Below, piece by piece: positions 8,216-17,341 of a DNA stretch of 64,000 nt (positions within the stretch are counted from its first letter, which is position 1; every line of letters begins with the position of its first letter). Location: assembly GCA_051295955.1 (NCBI GenBank), contig JBPDWA010000007.1, positions 62,001-126,000 on the forward strand. Reading direction: 5' to 3'. The notes under the pieces are model-generated. The model saw only the letters and a program-made list of their open reading frames with translations. It searched no databases and had not been told where the DNA came from. A program made the position numbers and the translations under genes. The stretch comes from Enterococcus faecalis_A. Its GTDB lineage: Bacteria; Bacillota; Bacilli; Lactobacillales; Enterococcaceae.

Positions 8216-9382
8216 CTACTTTAATTGATTTAAAAAACTGGTGCCATTTTCAGTAGCTGGTACGGCAAAGTTTTCAGCGATGGTTGCTGAAATATCTGCA
8301 TAATGACCTTGCGGCAATTTTCCTTGTTGGGTCAATTTCTTACTATAAACCAACAACGGTACATATTCCCGTGTATGATCTGTTCCTCTAAAGGTAGGAT
8401 CATTGCCGTGATCAGCGGTGATCATTAACAAATCATCTTCTGCCAGTGCTTCGCAAATTTCTGGTAAGCGCAAATCAAAGGCTTCAATAGCATGAGCATA
8501 ACCAATAACGTCGCGACGATGGCCATACAAGGCATCAAAATCAACTAGATTGGTAAAACTTAAGCCCTCAAACTCTTCTTGCATAACTTTCAATAATTGA
8601 TCGACACCGTCCATATTACTTTTCGTACGTATAGCTTTGGTAATCCCTTGACCATTAAAAATATCGTTGATCTTGCCAACGGCGATCACATCCTTGCCAT
8701 TTTCTTTTAAAGAATCTAAAACGGTATGCCCAAATGGGTTCAATGCATAATCATGGCGATTGCTGGTTCGCGTGAAATTACCTGGTTCTCCTACGTATGG
8801 CCGAGCGATAATTCGACCGATCATATAGGGCTCATCTTTAGTAATATCACGAACGTATTGACAAATTCGATATAATTCTTCCAATGGAATCACATCTTCA
8901 TGAGCGGCAATTTGTAAAACAGGATCAGCAGAAGTATAAACGATTAAATCGCCGGTCTTCATTTGGTGTTCACCATAATCATTGATTACTTCAGTTCCAC
9001 TGTACGGTTGATTGCAAACAATCTTCCGTCCGGAAAAATCTTCTATTTGTTTAAGTAGTTCTTCAGGAAATCCATTTGGAAATACACGGAACGGTTTTTT
9101 GATATTTAACCCCATAATTTCCCAGTGACCGGTCATTGTGTCTTTACCTACTGAAACTTCTTCCAGTTTCGTCGCATAGCCGTCATGGGTTTCAACAGCT
9201 GCCACTCCAGCTAACGGCGCAATTGTACCCAGACCTAATTGTTCTAAATGAGGAATCTTCAAACCTGCTTTTTGAGCGATGTGGCCTAGTGTATCACTGC
9301 CGACATCTCCAAATTTTTCAGCATCTGGCGCTTCGCCAATACCGACTGAATCCAAAACGATTAAATGAACTCGCTTAAACAT
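8216..9382 (-). CDS. deoB: Phosphopentomutase
   Basis: Converts (deoxy)ribose-1-phosphate from the phosphorylases to the 5-phosphate. It is an alkaline-phosphatase superfamily metalloenzyme of ~388 residues. Motifs: VLDSVGIGEAPDA at the N terminus, GKDTMTGHWE with the catalytic Thr, NRHDYALNPFG, and the C-terminal metal ligands in TADHGNDPT and GTDHTREYVP. I start it at 9382 (MFKRVHL), which follows AGGGAGGAG; an upstream ATG would add six residues ahead of that site. First gene of the deoB-punA-deoD unit. Confidence 0.95.
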   Translation of the reverse strand: MFKRVHLIVLDSVGIGEAPDAEKFGDVGSDTLGHIAQKAGLKIPHLEQLGLGTIAPLAGVAAVETHDGYATKLEEVSVGKDTMTGHWEIMGLNIKKPFRVFPNGFPEELLKQIEDFSGRKIVCNQPYSGTEVINDYGEHQMKTGDLIVYTSADPVLQIAAHEDVIPLEELYRICQYVRDITKDEPYMIGRIIARPYVGEPGNFTRTSNRHDYALNPFGHTVLDSLKENGKDVIAVGKINDIFNGQGITKAIRTKSNMDGVDQLLKVMQEEFEGLSFTNLVDFDALYGHRRDVIGYAHAIEAFDLRLPEICEALAEDDLLMITADHGNDPTFRGTDHTREYVPLLVYSKKLTQQGKLPQGHYADISATIAENFAVPATENGTSFLNQLK

Positions 9383-9400
9383 AGTACTCCTCCCTTTCAT

Positions 9401-9711
9401 ATAAGCTGCCTATTATTATAGCTGATGCAGCATTTTTCAAACTATACATTCTTGCTTCACTCTTCAAATTATACCATGAATCCGCTCTTATTGTGATAGG
9501 TTTCAGCTTTATTTTCCGGCAGATTAGCAGAAAAAAGCGGCTGGGACAAAACTATTTTTTATTTTGTCTCAACCACTATTTACAAATGAGCAGCAGTCAA
9601 AGGTCAGGTCCTTTAGCAGTTTCATAAAATCCACTCAATATAATAAGCATATTGCGCCTCTTTTATCCAACTGCTCGAATCTTAACGACTTTTGAGCCAA
9701 CCGTTTGTTTT
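9401..9711. other. Intergenic region between nupC and deoB
   Basis: No gene visible. It holds the deoB leader near 9400-9480, where a TATAAT-like box can be read on the minus strand, and one copy of the GGGACAAAA inverted repeat. Confidence 0.5.
9539..9573. repeat. GGGACAAAA inverted repeat, copy 1
   Basis: GGCTGGGACAAAA pairs with TTTTGTCTCAACC around a T-rich loop. A second copy lies at 47426-47460. Located between nupC and deoB, it can act as a terminator for the nup genes. Confidence 0.65.
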
Positions 9712-10668
9712 TTATTTTGTTTTAATATAATTTTTCCCATTGGCTTTTGGCCCGGAAGCTTTTCCAAAGAAAGCTACTAATACGATAATCGTTAATAGAT
9801 AAGGTGCAATTTGCAACAATACTGGCGGAACTGCCGAAATTACCGGTAATTGTGCGCCGATAATACTTAGACTTTGAGCAAAACCAAAGAACAAGGAAGC
9901 GCCCATTGCTCCTAAAGGATTCCATTTACCAAAGATCATAGCAGCCATGGAAATAAACCCTTGACCCACAATAGTGCCGGCGGAGAAATTCCCAGAAATT
10001 GATTGGGCAAAAACTGCGCCGCCCATACCGCCTAACAACCCTGAAATCAAAACGCCGGAATAGCGCATTGCATAGACGTTGATTCCTAGAGTATCAGCTG
10101 CTTGAGGATTTTCACCGACAGAACGCAAACGCAAGCCAAATTTTGTTTTAAAGATAATAAACCAAGCCAAAACAGCAATTAAAATAGCGCAATAAGCTGG
10201 TAAGAAGGTATTTTTGAACAAGATTGGACCGATGATCGGAATATCAGATAATCCCGGGAAAGAAAAATATCCCAAATTTTGTGAAATGTTATCTGTTTGT
10301 CCTTTTCCGTACCAAGCTTTGATTAGAAATACACCTAGTGCCGGTGCCATCAAATTAACTACCGTACCGCTGATAATATGATCAGCTCGCAGACTGACGG
10401 TAGCTACTGCGTGAAATAAAGAAAATACGACGCCAACAATACCGCCGACTATAATCGCAATCCACGGCGTCATCGCTCCCAAGGAAGAACTCATCGTCAA
10501 GTTGAAGACCACTGCACTAAAAGCGCCCATCACCATGATTCCTTCTAACCCAACGTTAACAATCCCACTACGTTCAGAAAAAGTACCACCTAAGGAAGTT
10601 AAAATCAAGGGCGTTGAATAAACTAGAGTGGAAGTAAGGATTAAAGCAATTAGTTCTAACGTATCCAT
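9712..10668 (-). CDS. nupC: Nucleoside ABC transporter permease (NupC/YufQ type)
   Basis: 318 residues with many hydrophobic helices, a branched-chain amino acid permease-like fold. Conserved segments include SGIVNVGLEGIMVMGAFSAV near the N terminus, LRSVGENPQAADTLGI and MRYSGVLISGLLGGMGGA. It abuts the second permease gene with a one-base overlap. With the ATPase and the BMP lipoprotein it forms a nucleoside importer like BmpA-NupABC of Lactococcus or NupNOPQ of Bacillus, feeding the salvage enzymes around it. Confidence 0.9.
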   Translation of the reverse strand: MDTLELIALILTSTLVYSTPLILTSLGGTFSERSGIVNVGLEGIMVMGAFSAVVFNLTMSSSLGAMTPWIAIIVGGIVGVVFSLFHAVATVSLRADHIISGTVVNLMAPALGVFLIKAWYGKGQTDNISQNLGYFSFPGLSDIPIIGPILFKNTFLPAYCAILIAVLAWFIIFKTKFGLRLRSVGENPQAADTLGINVYAMRYSGVLISGLLGGMGGAVFAQSISGNFSAGTIVGQGFISMAAMIFGKWNPLGAMGASLFFGFAQSLSIIGAQLPVISAVPPVLLQIAPYLLTIIVLVAFFGKASGPKANGKNYIKTK

Positions 10669-11810
10669 TACAGCTCTCCTCCTTCTTGATTCTGATTGGC
10701 TGGTTTTGCTTCAACGGTGACCACCGCTTCTTCTTGTTTTTTCCCGCCGAAGAATTTCGCCATCACTAAACGAATTAAGAAATTAATGCCGACGAAGAAA
10801 ATAATTAAAGCAATCGAAACATTAACAATTTCGAAAGGTACTCCGGCACCAGTTTGCATACCCAAACCACCAATTTTCAAAATACTGAATAAAACGGCAG
10901 ATAGTAAAATCCCGATTGCTGAGCCTGAACCAAGCAAAGAAACTGCCATCCCGTCAAAACCAATCGTTAAAGATGTTGTTTGAACAAAGAAGTTTTGGTA
11001 CGTACCTAAGCCTTCCACAACTCCACCTAAGCCGGCCAACGCACCGGAAATAACCATGGATAAAATGATAGTTCGCTTACTACTCATACCAGCGTATTCA
11101 GAAGCAAAAGGATTTAGACCAACTGAGCGAATTTCAAATCCTAATGTTGTCTTTTTCATTAACAGCCAGACCACAACTAAAGCAATCAGGGCTAAGAATA
11201 AGCCGGCATTTACTCGAGAACCGCCAAACATTTGAGTAAGCCAAGGCAAACGCAAAGAAGCACTTTGACTAATCGTATTTGATGAATCAAGACTTGAGCG
11301 GTAACTTGCGGGCATTATTTCATGTAAACCAAACGTACTCAAATAAAGGAAAATATAATTCAACATAATTGTAACAATTACTTCACTTGTCCCAAAAAAT
11401 GCTCGTAAAAAACCGGGAATTGCTGCGGCAACTGCTCCCGCTAACGCTCCTAAAATAATACAAAAGGGTAATAAAATCACTTTAGGTAGCTCTGGAAATG
11501 CTAATGCCACCCAAACGCTGACGACCCAGCCGCATAAAGCTTGTCCTGAAAGACCGATATTAAAGAAACCAGCTGAATTAGCAACAGAGAAACCTAGTGC
11601 CGTAAAAATCAAAGGTGTTGCTTGTCTTAAAGTTTCCCCAATTCCCCTTTGCGTTCCCAACGCAGCATCTAACATAGAGGAATAGCCTTGAATTGGCTGA
11701 TAGCCAAAAGCTGCCATCAAAATAGCGCCTAAAATCAACCCTAAAATAACTGAAAGAACCGGCACTAGCAGATTACGTATTTTTTCGCTGCGATCATTCA
11801 TGTGCGTCAC
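10668..11810 (-). CDS. nupB: Nucleoside ABC transporter permease (NupB/YufP type)
   Basis: 380 residues, polytopic. Segments ANSAGFFNIGLSGQALCGWV, IRSVGLNPFASEYAG and SGALAGLGGVVEGLG identify the partner permease of the BMP-family nucleoside importer. The C-terminal ~25 residues are charged and cytoplasmic. It overlaps the ATPase gene upstream by 17 bases and the second permease by one, so translation is coupled. Confidence 0.9.
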   Translation of the reverse strand: MTHMNDRSEKIRNLLVPVLSVILGLILGAILMAAFGYQPIQGYSSMLDAALGTQRGIGETLRQATPLIFTALGFSVANSAGFFNIGLSGQALCGWVVSVWVALAFPELPKVILLPFCIILGALAGAVAAAIPGFLRAFFGTSEVIVTIMLNYIFLYLSTFGLHEIMPASYRSSLDSSNTISQSASLRLPWLTQMFGGSRVNAGLFLALIALVVVWLLMKKTTLGFEIRSVGLNPFASEYAGMSSKRTIILSMVISGALAGLGGVVEGLGTYQNFFVQTTSLTIGFDGMAVSLLGSGSAIGILLSAVLFSILKIGGLGMQTGAGVPFEIVNVSIALIIFFVGINFLIRLVMAKFFGGKKQEEAVVTVEAKPANQNQEGGEL

Positions 11811-13365
11811 CCGCCTTTTCTAACTCTCTTCGTGCTTCTTCTAAAGAATATCCAGCCATCAACAGACCTAGTTCATTTTCGGAAGTTGCTTTTGGATCTA
11901 CGATACCAACAATTTCCCCTTGGTGGATCACCGCAATTCGGTCAGAAACGTTTAAAATTTCTTCCAATTCAAAGCTGATTAGTAAAACTGCTTTTTGCTT
12001 ATCTCTTTGTTCAATTAAACGTTTATGAATAAATTCAATGGCTCCCACGTCTAAACCACGGGTTGGATTGGCAACGATTAATAAATCCGGATCTCGGTCA
12101 ATTTCACGGGCAATAATCGCTTTTTGCTGATTCCCACCTGATAAGGCTTTGGCGGCAACGAGCTCACTAGTAGTCCGCACGTCATACTCTTCAATTAGTT
12201 GTCGCGCATGTTCATTCATCACTGTATAATTTAACAAACCGTTTTTACGATACGCTTTTTGATAGTATGTTTGCAAACCAATATTTTCAGACAAGGTCAT
12301 ATCTAAAACCAAGCCGTATTTGTGGCGATCTTCTGGCACATGACCTACGCCTGCTTCTGTAATCTTACGGGGTTTTTTATTGGTGATATTTTCATCTCTC
12401 AAGAAAATAGTGCCGCTTTCTACTTTTCGTAAGCCAGTTAAAGCTTGAATTAACTCAGATTGTCCGTTGCCGTCGATCCCTGCAATCCCAACAACCTCAC
12501 CAGCTCGCACATCCAAACTTAACTCTTTAACAGCTTCCAAGCCGCGATTTTCTTTGACAGTTAAATGATCAATAGACAACACTACTTCTTTCGGTTCTGC
12601 TGCTTTCTTTTGAGTCTTGAATGAAACCGTCCGACCAACCATCATATCTGCCAATTGTTGAGAAGTAACGTCTTTAACATTCACAGTTCCAATGCCTTGG
12701 CCCCGACGAATGACTGTACAGCGATCAGCAACTGCCTTGATTTCTTCTAACTTATGAGTAATCAAAATGATTGATTTTCCTTCTTTGACAAGCTCTTTCA
12801 TGATGACGATTAATTCATCAATTTCCTGAGGAGTCAAAACGGCCGTCGGTTCATCAAAGATCAACACATCAGCACCACGATACAAAGTTTTCAAAATTTC
12901 TACTCGTTGTTCCATTCCTACAGAGATATCTCGCACGTAGGCATCTGGATTAACAGACAACCCATATTGTTCAGAAAGCTTTTGAATTTCATTACGAGCC
13001 TTTTTCCGATCTAACACACCACCGTGATTGGGCTCACTTCCTAAAATAATATTTTCTGTAACGGTAAAAGCATCGACCAACATAAAATGTTGATGAACCA
13101 TTCCGATACCTAATTGATTTGCTTTTGTTGGGCTGGTGATTTCCACCTTGTTGCCGTGCATGAGAATTTCCCCTGCTGTCGGTTCTAAAAGACCCGATAA
13201 TACGTTCATCAAGGTTGATTTACCTGCACCATTTTCACCAAGTAAGGCATGAATTTCTCCTGCTTTTACTTGTAAATTAATTTTGTCATTTGCTTTGAAT
13301 GTGCCAAATTGTTTGGTGATATCCCGCATTTCTATGACAATATTTTCTTGAACCACATTTTTCAC
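11794..13365 (-). CDS. nupA: Nucleoside ABC transporter ATP-binding protein, tandem NBD (NupA/YufO type)
   Basis: 523 residues with two ABC modules in one chain. The first has Walker A GENGAGKS and Walker B VLIFDEPTAVL with a signature-like DISVGMEQRVEI. The second has a degenerate P-loop GIDGNGQSE and signature ALSGGNQQKAIIARE, followed by LLIVANPTRGLDVG. This is the RbsA-like double ATPase of sugar and nucleoside importers, with the usual degenerate site in one half. It overlaps nupB. Confidence 0.93.
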   Translation of the reverse strand: MKNVVQENIVIEMRDITKQFGTFKANDKINLQVKAGEIHALLGENGAGKSTLMNVLSGLLEPTAGEILMHGNKVEITSPTKANQLGIGMVHQHFMLVDAFTVTENIILGSEPNHGGVLDRKKARNEIQKLSEQYGLSVNPDAYVRDISVGMEQRVEILKTLYRGADVLIFDEPTAVLTPQEIDELIVIMKELVKEGKSIILITHKLEEIKAVADRCTVIRRGQGIGTVNVKDVTSQQLADMMVGRTVSFKTQKKAAEPKEVVLSIDHLTVKENRGLEAVKELSLDVRAGEVVGIAGIDGNGQSELIQALTGLRKVESGTIFLRDENITNKKPRKITEAGVGHVPEDRHKYGLVLDMTLSENIGLQTYYQKAYRKNGLLNYTVMNEHARQLIEEYDVRTTSELVAAKALSGGNQQKAIIAREIDRDPDLLIVANPTRGLDVGAIEFIHKRLIEQRDKQKAVLLISFELEEILNVSDRIAVIHQGEIVGIVDPKATSENELGLLMAGYSLEEARRELEKAGDAHE

Positions 13366-13635
13366 ATCCTAACGATTTCTATCTAGGCAACGATTAACAA
13401 AGATTTCTAAAACAGGAATCTCCTATAAAGCAAATAATTCAGGGATTGTTCCCTTATCAAGAAGTTGTGACAAAGTATTTAAGTAAACAGCCTCCCATGC
13501 TGAAGAAAATCTCAAAGCGCTAATTTCATGAAGTAAACCGTTTAACAACTCCGTGATAAAGAAACAATCGTCAATAATTTACTAAAGTATAGCCTTGTCA
13601 AACGACTGTCCAACAAGGCTATCACGTGAGACTGA
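13366..13635. other. Intergenic region between bmpA and nupA with a stem-loop
   Basis: 270 bases without a gene inside the transport operon. It contains an inverted repeat: ATAGCCTTGT at 13589-13598 and ACAAGGCTAT at 13613-13622. The repeat has no T tail, so it may be a processing or stability stem that lets the binding protein be made in excess over the membrane complex. Confidence 0.55.
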
Positions 13636-14712
13636 TTAGCTTTTAGGAGTTTCTGGTACTTTTACCTCTCCAGCAATAATTTTTTCTTTTGCTGCATCCA
13701 CTGCTTTTTTCGCTTCATCAGAAAGTTGTCCGTCAGTTAGACCAACGCCCTTTTCTTTCAAACCATAAACTAAGTGTTTGCCGCCTTCAAATTTACCGTC
13801 AGCAGATTTTTGTGCTAGGTCTTCCACCACTGTTCCTACTGCTTTAAGCGTAGAAGTTAATGTGAAGTTTTTCTTTTCGCCGTTTAATGTGTATTCGCCT
13901 TCGTCAGATTGATCACGGTCAACACCGATTACCCAAACTTGCTTGTTGCCAGATTCATTTAATGATTTGGCTTCTTGGAAGACACCGTTACCAGTACCAC
14001 CGGAAGCATGGAAGATAATGTCTGCATTTTGAGCGTACATTCCTTGTGCGATTGAACGGCCTTTATCTGGTGCAGCAAAGTCACCGGCGTATTGATTTAA
14101 GACCTTAATATTTTTGTTTAATTCTTTGGCACCTGCATCAACACCTGCTTTAAAGCCGGCATCAAAACGGTCAATTACTTCACCTTTCACACCGCCGATA
14201 AAACCGACAACGTTCGTTTTCGTCGTATATGCTGCAGCAATCCCTGCAAGATAAGAGGCTTCGTTATCTTTAAATGTTGCTGAAACAACATTGTCTGTTT
14301 TCTCAATCACATCATCGATAATAACAAAATTCGTTGCTGTGTTGTTTTTCGCTTGTTCTTCAATAGCTGGTTTTAACTTATAGCCAATTCCAAAGATCGT
14401 TTTAAACCCAGCATTCAACGCCTGATCAATATTTGGAATATAGTCAGATTCACTGGAAGATTGGAAGTACTGGAATCCTTTATTGCCGCGTGAAAGATCG
14501 TGATCTTTCCCCCATTTTTGCAAGCCTTCCCAAGCTGACTGGTTAAATGAACGATCATCAACACCGCCAGTATCAGTAATTAAAGCCGCAGTTGCTGATG
14601 CGCTTTTACCGCCAGAAGTATCAGACTTGGAACTACCATTGCCACACGCACCCAATAGTAGTCCTGCGGTTAGTGCAAGCGCCCCTAGACCAAATAATTT
14701 TGCTTTTTTCAT
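13636..14712 (-). CDS. bmpA: BMP-family nucleoside-binding lipoprotein
   Basis: 358 residues. A signal peptide with lipobox LLGAC (Cys near residue 23) is followed by a BMP/PnrA domain. Segments are LITDTGGVDDRSFNQSAWEG, NAGFKTIFGIGYKL, GFIGGVKGEVIDRFDAGF, HASGGTGNGVFQEA and VIGVDRDQSDEG. It captures purine and pyrimidine nucleosides for the NupABC importer. I use the ATG at 14712, which follows AGGAGGC; a longer frame would place extra residues before the signal peptide. Confidence 0.93.
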   Translation of the reverse strand: MKKAKLFGLGALALTAGLLLGACGNGSSKSDTSGGKSASATAALITDTGGVDDRSFNQSAWEGLQKWGKDHDLSRGNKGFQYFQSSSESDYIPNIDQALNAGFKTIFGIGYKLKPAIEEQAKNNTATNFVIIDDVIEKTDNVVSATFKDNEASYLAGIAAAYTTKTNVVGFIGGVKGEVIDRFDAGFKAGVDAGAKELNKNIKVLNQYAGDFAAPDKGRSIAQGMYAQNADIIFHASGGTGNGVFQEAKSLNESGNKQVWVIGVDRDQSDEGEYTLNGEKKNFTLTSTLKAVGTVVEDLAQKSADGKFEGGKHLVYGLKEKGVGLTDGQLSDEAKKAVDAAKEKIIAGEVKVPETPKS

Positions 14713-14786
14713 TTCTGTAAAGCCTCCTAGAATAAATGATTTATTTTTCAACAGTCAACAGACTGAATGAACTTAGGTTAGTGATC

Positions 14787-15185
14787 TTAAAGATCTTTTT
14801 CTGTAAATGCATAAGGGAGCAGTTCTCTGACTGTCATCGTTTGTGTCACGCCATGGTCTCCTACTAAAGTAACTGGCATGTCCGGCTGGCAAAATTCCGC
14901 CATCACTTGCCGGCATGCACCACAAGGAGCTATTGGTTCTGGTGTATGACCAGCGACAACTAAATGGATAAACTCTTTTTCTCCTTCTGACACAGCTTTA
15001 AAAAACGCAGTGCGTTCCGCACAATTAGTTAAACCAAATGAAGCATTTTCAATATTGATTCCTTGATACGTATTACCAGATCCAGCTACCAAACAAGCGC
15101 CCACTGGAAAATGAGAATATGGAACATATGCTTTTGCTAACGCTGTAACTGCAATATCAATCCATTCTGGTTTTGCTTCTGACAT
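14787..15185 (-). CDS. cdd: Cytidine deaminase
   Basis: Deaminates (deoxy)cytidine to (deoxy)uridine, a substrate of the pyrimidine phosphorylase encoded upstream. 132 residues, the size of the homotetrameric class. Zinc ligands and catalytic Glu are seen in NCAERTAFF and PCGACRQVMAEF. The start ATG at 15185 follows GAAGGAGAAACTT and sits 19 bases after the deoC stop codon. Confidence 0.96.
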   Translation of the reverse strand: MSEAKPEWIDIAVTALAKAYVPYSHFPVGACLVAGSGNTYQGINIENASFGLTNCAERTAFFKAVSEGEKEFIHLVVAGHTPEPIAPCGACRQVMAEFCQPDMPVTLVGDHGVTQTMTVRELLPYAFTEKDL

Positions 15186-15204
15186 AAGTTTCTCCTTCAA
15201 TCGT

Positions 15205-15867
15205 TTAATATCCAGTACCAGTCGTTCCAGACATAATGGCAACACCAGCACTCGTTCCGATACGAGTTGCGCCTGCTACTACCATTGCTTCAGCTTCTGC
15301 TGCATTGTGGATACCGCCGGAAGCTTTGACACCCATTTCAGGCCCCACAGTTGCACGCATTAGACGAATGTCTTCGACAGTAGCTCCGCCATTTGAAAAA
15401 CCGGTAGAAGTTTTGACAAAATCAGCGCCGGCTTGTTTGGCCAATTCGCAAGCTTTTACTTTTTCTGCTTCAGTCAGAAGTGCTGTTTCAATGATCACTT
15501 TGACTAAAGCCTGATCTTTAGCCGCTGCCACTACTCCTTGAATATCTTTCAAAACTTGATCATAATGTTGTGATTTCAATGCACCAATATTAAGCACCAT
15601 ATCGACTTCATCAGCGCCATTTTTAATGGCTTGTGCTGCTTCATAAGCTTTCACCTCTGTTGTGTTTGCTCCTAGCGGAAAACCGATCACCGTACAGACC
15701 GAAACTTCACTAGCTGCTAGCTCAGCTTTTGCTAAGGCAACCCAGCAAGGATTAATGCACACTGAGAAGAAATTACATTGTTTTGCTTCTTCGATAATTT
15801 TGCGCACCGCTGCTTCGGTAGCTTCTGGTTTCAAAATAGTGTGGTCAATCATGCGATTTAATTCCAT
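15205..15867 (-). CDS. deoC: Deoxyribose-phosphate aldolase
   Basis: Splits 2-deoxyribose-5-phosphate into acetaldehyde and glyceraldehyde-3-phosphate, which enters glycolysis. 220 residues. The Schiff-base lysine lies in DFVKTSTGFSNGGAT. Other marks are DHTILKPEAT at the N terminus and KASGGIHNAAEA. The start at 15867 follows AAAGGAGC. It sits between pdp and cdd in the usual order for lactic bacteria. Confidence 0.96.
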   Translation of the reverse strand: MELNRMIDHTILKPEATEAAVRKIIEEAKQCNFFSVCINPCWVALAKAELAASEVSVCTVIGFPLGANTTEVKAYEAAQAIKNGADEVDMVLNIGALKSQHYDQVLKDIQGVVAAAKDQALVKVIIETALLTEAEKVKACELAKQAGADFVKTSTGFSNGGATVEDIRLMRATVGPEMGVKASGGIHNAAEAEAMVVAGATRIGTSAGVAIMSGTTGTGY

Positions 15868-15902
15868 TGGTGTTTGCTCCTTTGTGCGCCAATTGCGCAA
15901 AT

Positions 15903-17204
15903 TTATTCAGTAATAATGTCATGAATTAATGGCGGCTCTACTCCCTCAGGGCCGATTTGAATGTTCTTATAAAGCAAAGCCGTAACTTCTGCTATATCTT
16001 GATGGTTAGCATAGATCGTTAAAAGTGCCTCCCCTTTTTCAACAGGCATCCCTACTTTTTTATGAAGCTTCAATCCCACGCCATGATCAATAGTAGCTTC
16101 TTTCGTTGCCCGGCCGGCACCAAGCAGCATTGCGGCAATACCGATTTCATTGGCGACGATTTTTTGAACAATACCAGACGTTTTAGCCGGTAAATCAAAC
16201 TGGTAAGGCGCCGTTAACAATTTTTCCGGATGCTCGATAACCGTAGCATCGCCTTTTTGGTTGATAATCATTTCCCTGAATTTTGCCAAGGCTTTCCCTG
16301 ACTGCAAGGCTTGTTCTAACATTGCCCTTGCCTGATCCAACGTTTCTGCTTTATTTGCCAAGACAACCATTTGACTACCTAAGACATAGCACATTTCCAG
16401 TAAGTCTCGTGGACCTTTCCCTTGCAGTGTTTCAATTGCTTCAATGACTTCCAAGCTATTGCCGACGGCAGCCCCTAAAGGCTGTGACATATCTGAGATA
16501 ATGGCCATCGTACGACGGTTAGCCAACTTCCCTATACGAACCATCGTTTGCGCTAACCGACGCGCATTTGCTAAGTTCTTCATAAATGCGCCCTCACCTG
16601 TCGTCACATCTAGAACAATTGCATCTGCTCCAGCAGCAATTTTCTTGCTCATGATCGAGCTGGCAATTAAAGGAATTGAATCCACTGTAGCCGTTACATC
16701 CCGCAGAGCATAAAGTTTTTTATCAGCTGGTGCTAAGTTACCAGACTGCCCGATAACTGCGACTTTAGTATCGTTAACCAATTGAGCAAACCGCCCTTGG
16801 GAAAGTTCCACTTTAAAGCCTGGAATCGCCTCCAGCTTATCAAGCGTGCCTCCGGTATAACCTAAACCACGCCCGGACATTTTGGCTACGTTTACGCCTA
16901 CACTAGCAACTAGCGGTGCCAAAATTAAAGTCGTTGTATCGCCAACACCTCCAGTTGAATGCTTGTCAACTTTGATCCCATCAATAGCAGATAAGTCAGC
17001 CACTTCACCTGAATTAGCCATGGCGAGTGTCATATCAGTTATTTCTTCATCTGTCATATCTTGATAAAAAACAGCCATCAAAAAAGCACTCATCTGATAA
17101 TCGGGAATCGAGCCATTAGTATAGCCGTCAATCACAAACTGAATCTCCGTTTGGGACAATTGTTTGCCGTCACGTTTTCTTTCAATTACGTCCACCATTC
17201 TCAT
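15903..17204 (-). CDS. pdp: Pyrimidine-nucleoside phosphorylase
   Basis: Phosphorolysis of uridine, deoxyuridine and thymidine. 433 residues, as in Bacillus Pdp. Signature segments: VDKHSTGGVGDTTTL, KMSGRGLGYTGGTLDKLEAIPGF, ALRDVTATVDSIPLIASSIMSKK and GKLANRRT. The start MRMVDVI at 17204 lies 9 bases after GGAGG; an in-frame GTG two codons earlier is closer to that site and less likely. First gene of the salvage operon. Confidence 0.95.
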   Translation of the reverse strand: MRMVDVIERKRDGKQLSQTEIQFVIDGYTNGSIPDYQMSAFLMAVFYQDMTDEEITDMTLAMANSGEVADLSAIDGIKVDKHSTGGVGDTTTLILAPLVASVGVNVAKMSGRGLGYTGGTLDKLEAIPGFKVELSQGRFAQLVNDTKVAVIGQSGNLAPADKKLYALRDVTATVDSIPLIASSIMSKKIAAGADAIVLDVTTGEGAFMKNLANARRLAQTMVRIGKLANRRTMAIISDMSQPLGAAVGNSLEVIEAIETLQGKGPRDLLEMCYVLGSQMVVLANKAETLDQARAMLEQALQSGKALAKFREMIINQKGDATVIEHPEKLLTAPYQFDLPAKTSGIVQKIVANEIGIAAMLLGAGRATKEATIDHGVGLKLHKKVGMPVEKGEALLTIYANHQDIAEVTALLYKNIQIGPEGVEPPLIHDIITE

Positions 17205-17232
17205 GCGCACATTCCTCCGTATTCATTGATGT

Positions 17233-17261
17233 ATTATACACTAAAATTGTTCAGCTTTAAA
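17233..17261 (-). promoter_or_regulatory. Probable promoter of the pdp operon
   Basis: On the minus strand, TATAAT (17233-17238) lies 17 bases after TTTAAA (17256-17261). The -35 is weak, and the -35 side abuts the operator palindrome. Confidence 0.5.
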
Positions 17262-17264
17262 CAC

Positions 17265-17286
17265 TTTAGTAAACCAGTTTACTAAA
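17265..17286. promoter_or_regulatory. 22-bp perfect operator palindrome upstream of pdp
   Basis: Half-sites TTTAGTAAAC and GTTTACTAAA are separated by two bases. It sits directly upstream of the predicted pdp -35 and downstream of the LacI-type regulator gene. The likeliest ligand is that regulator, since LacI-family operators such as those of RbsR use GTAAAC-type half-sites. Confidence 0.7.
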
Positions 17287-17297
17287 TATTTTCTCAT

Positions 17298-17312
17298 TTG
17301 AAAACGGAAACA
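17298..17312 (+). promoter_or_regulatory. cre site (CcpA) upstream of pdp
   Basis: TTGAAAACGGAAACA fits every fixed position of the catabolite-response consensus WTGNAANCGNWNNCA. Its position upstream of the pdp promoter suggests carbon-source control of nucleoside catabolism. Confidence 0.6.
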
Positions 17313-17341
17313 AGCCGAACGTTCGATTTTTCTTTGTCTAT

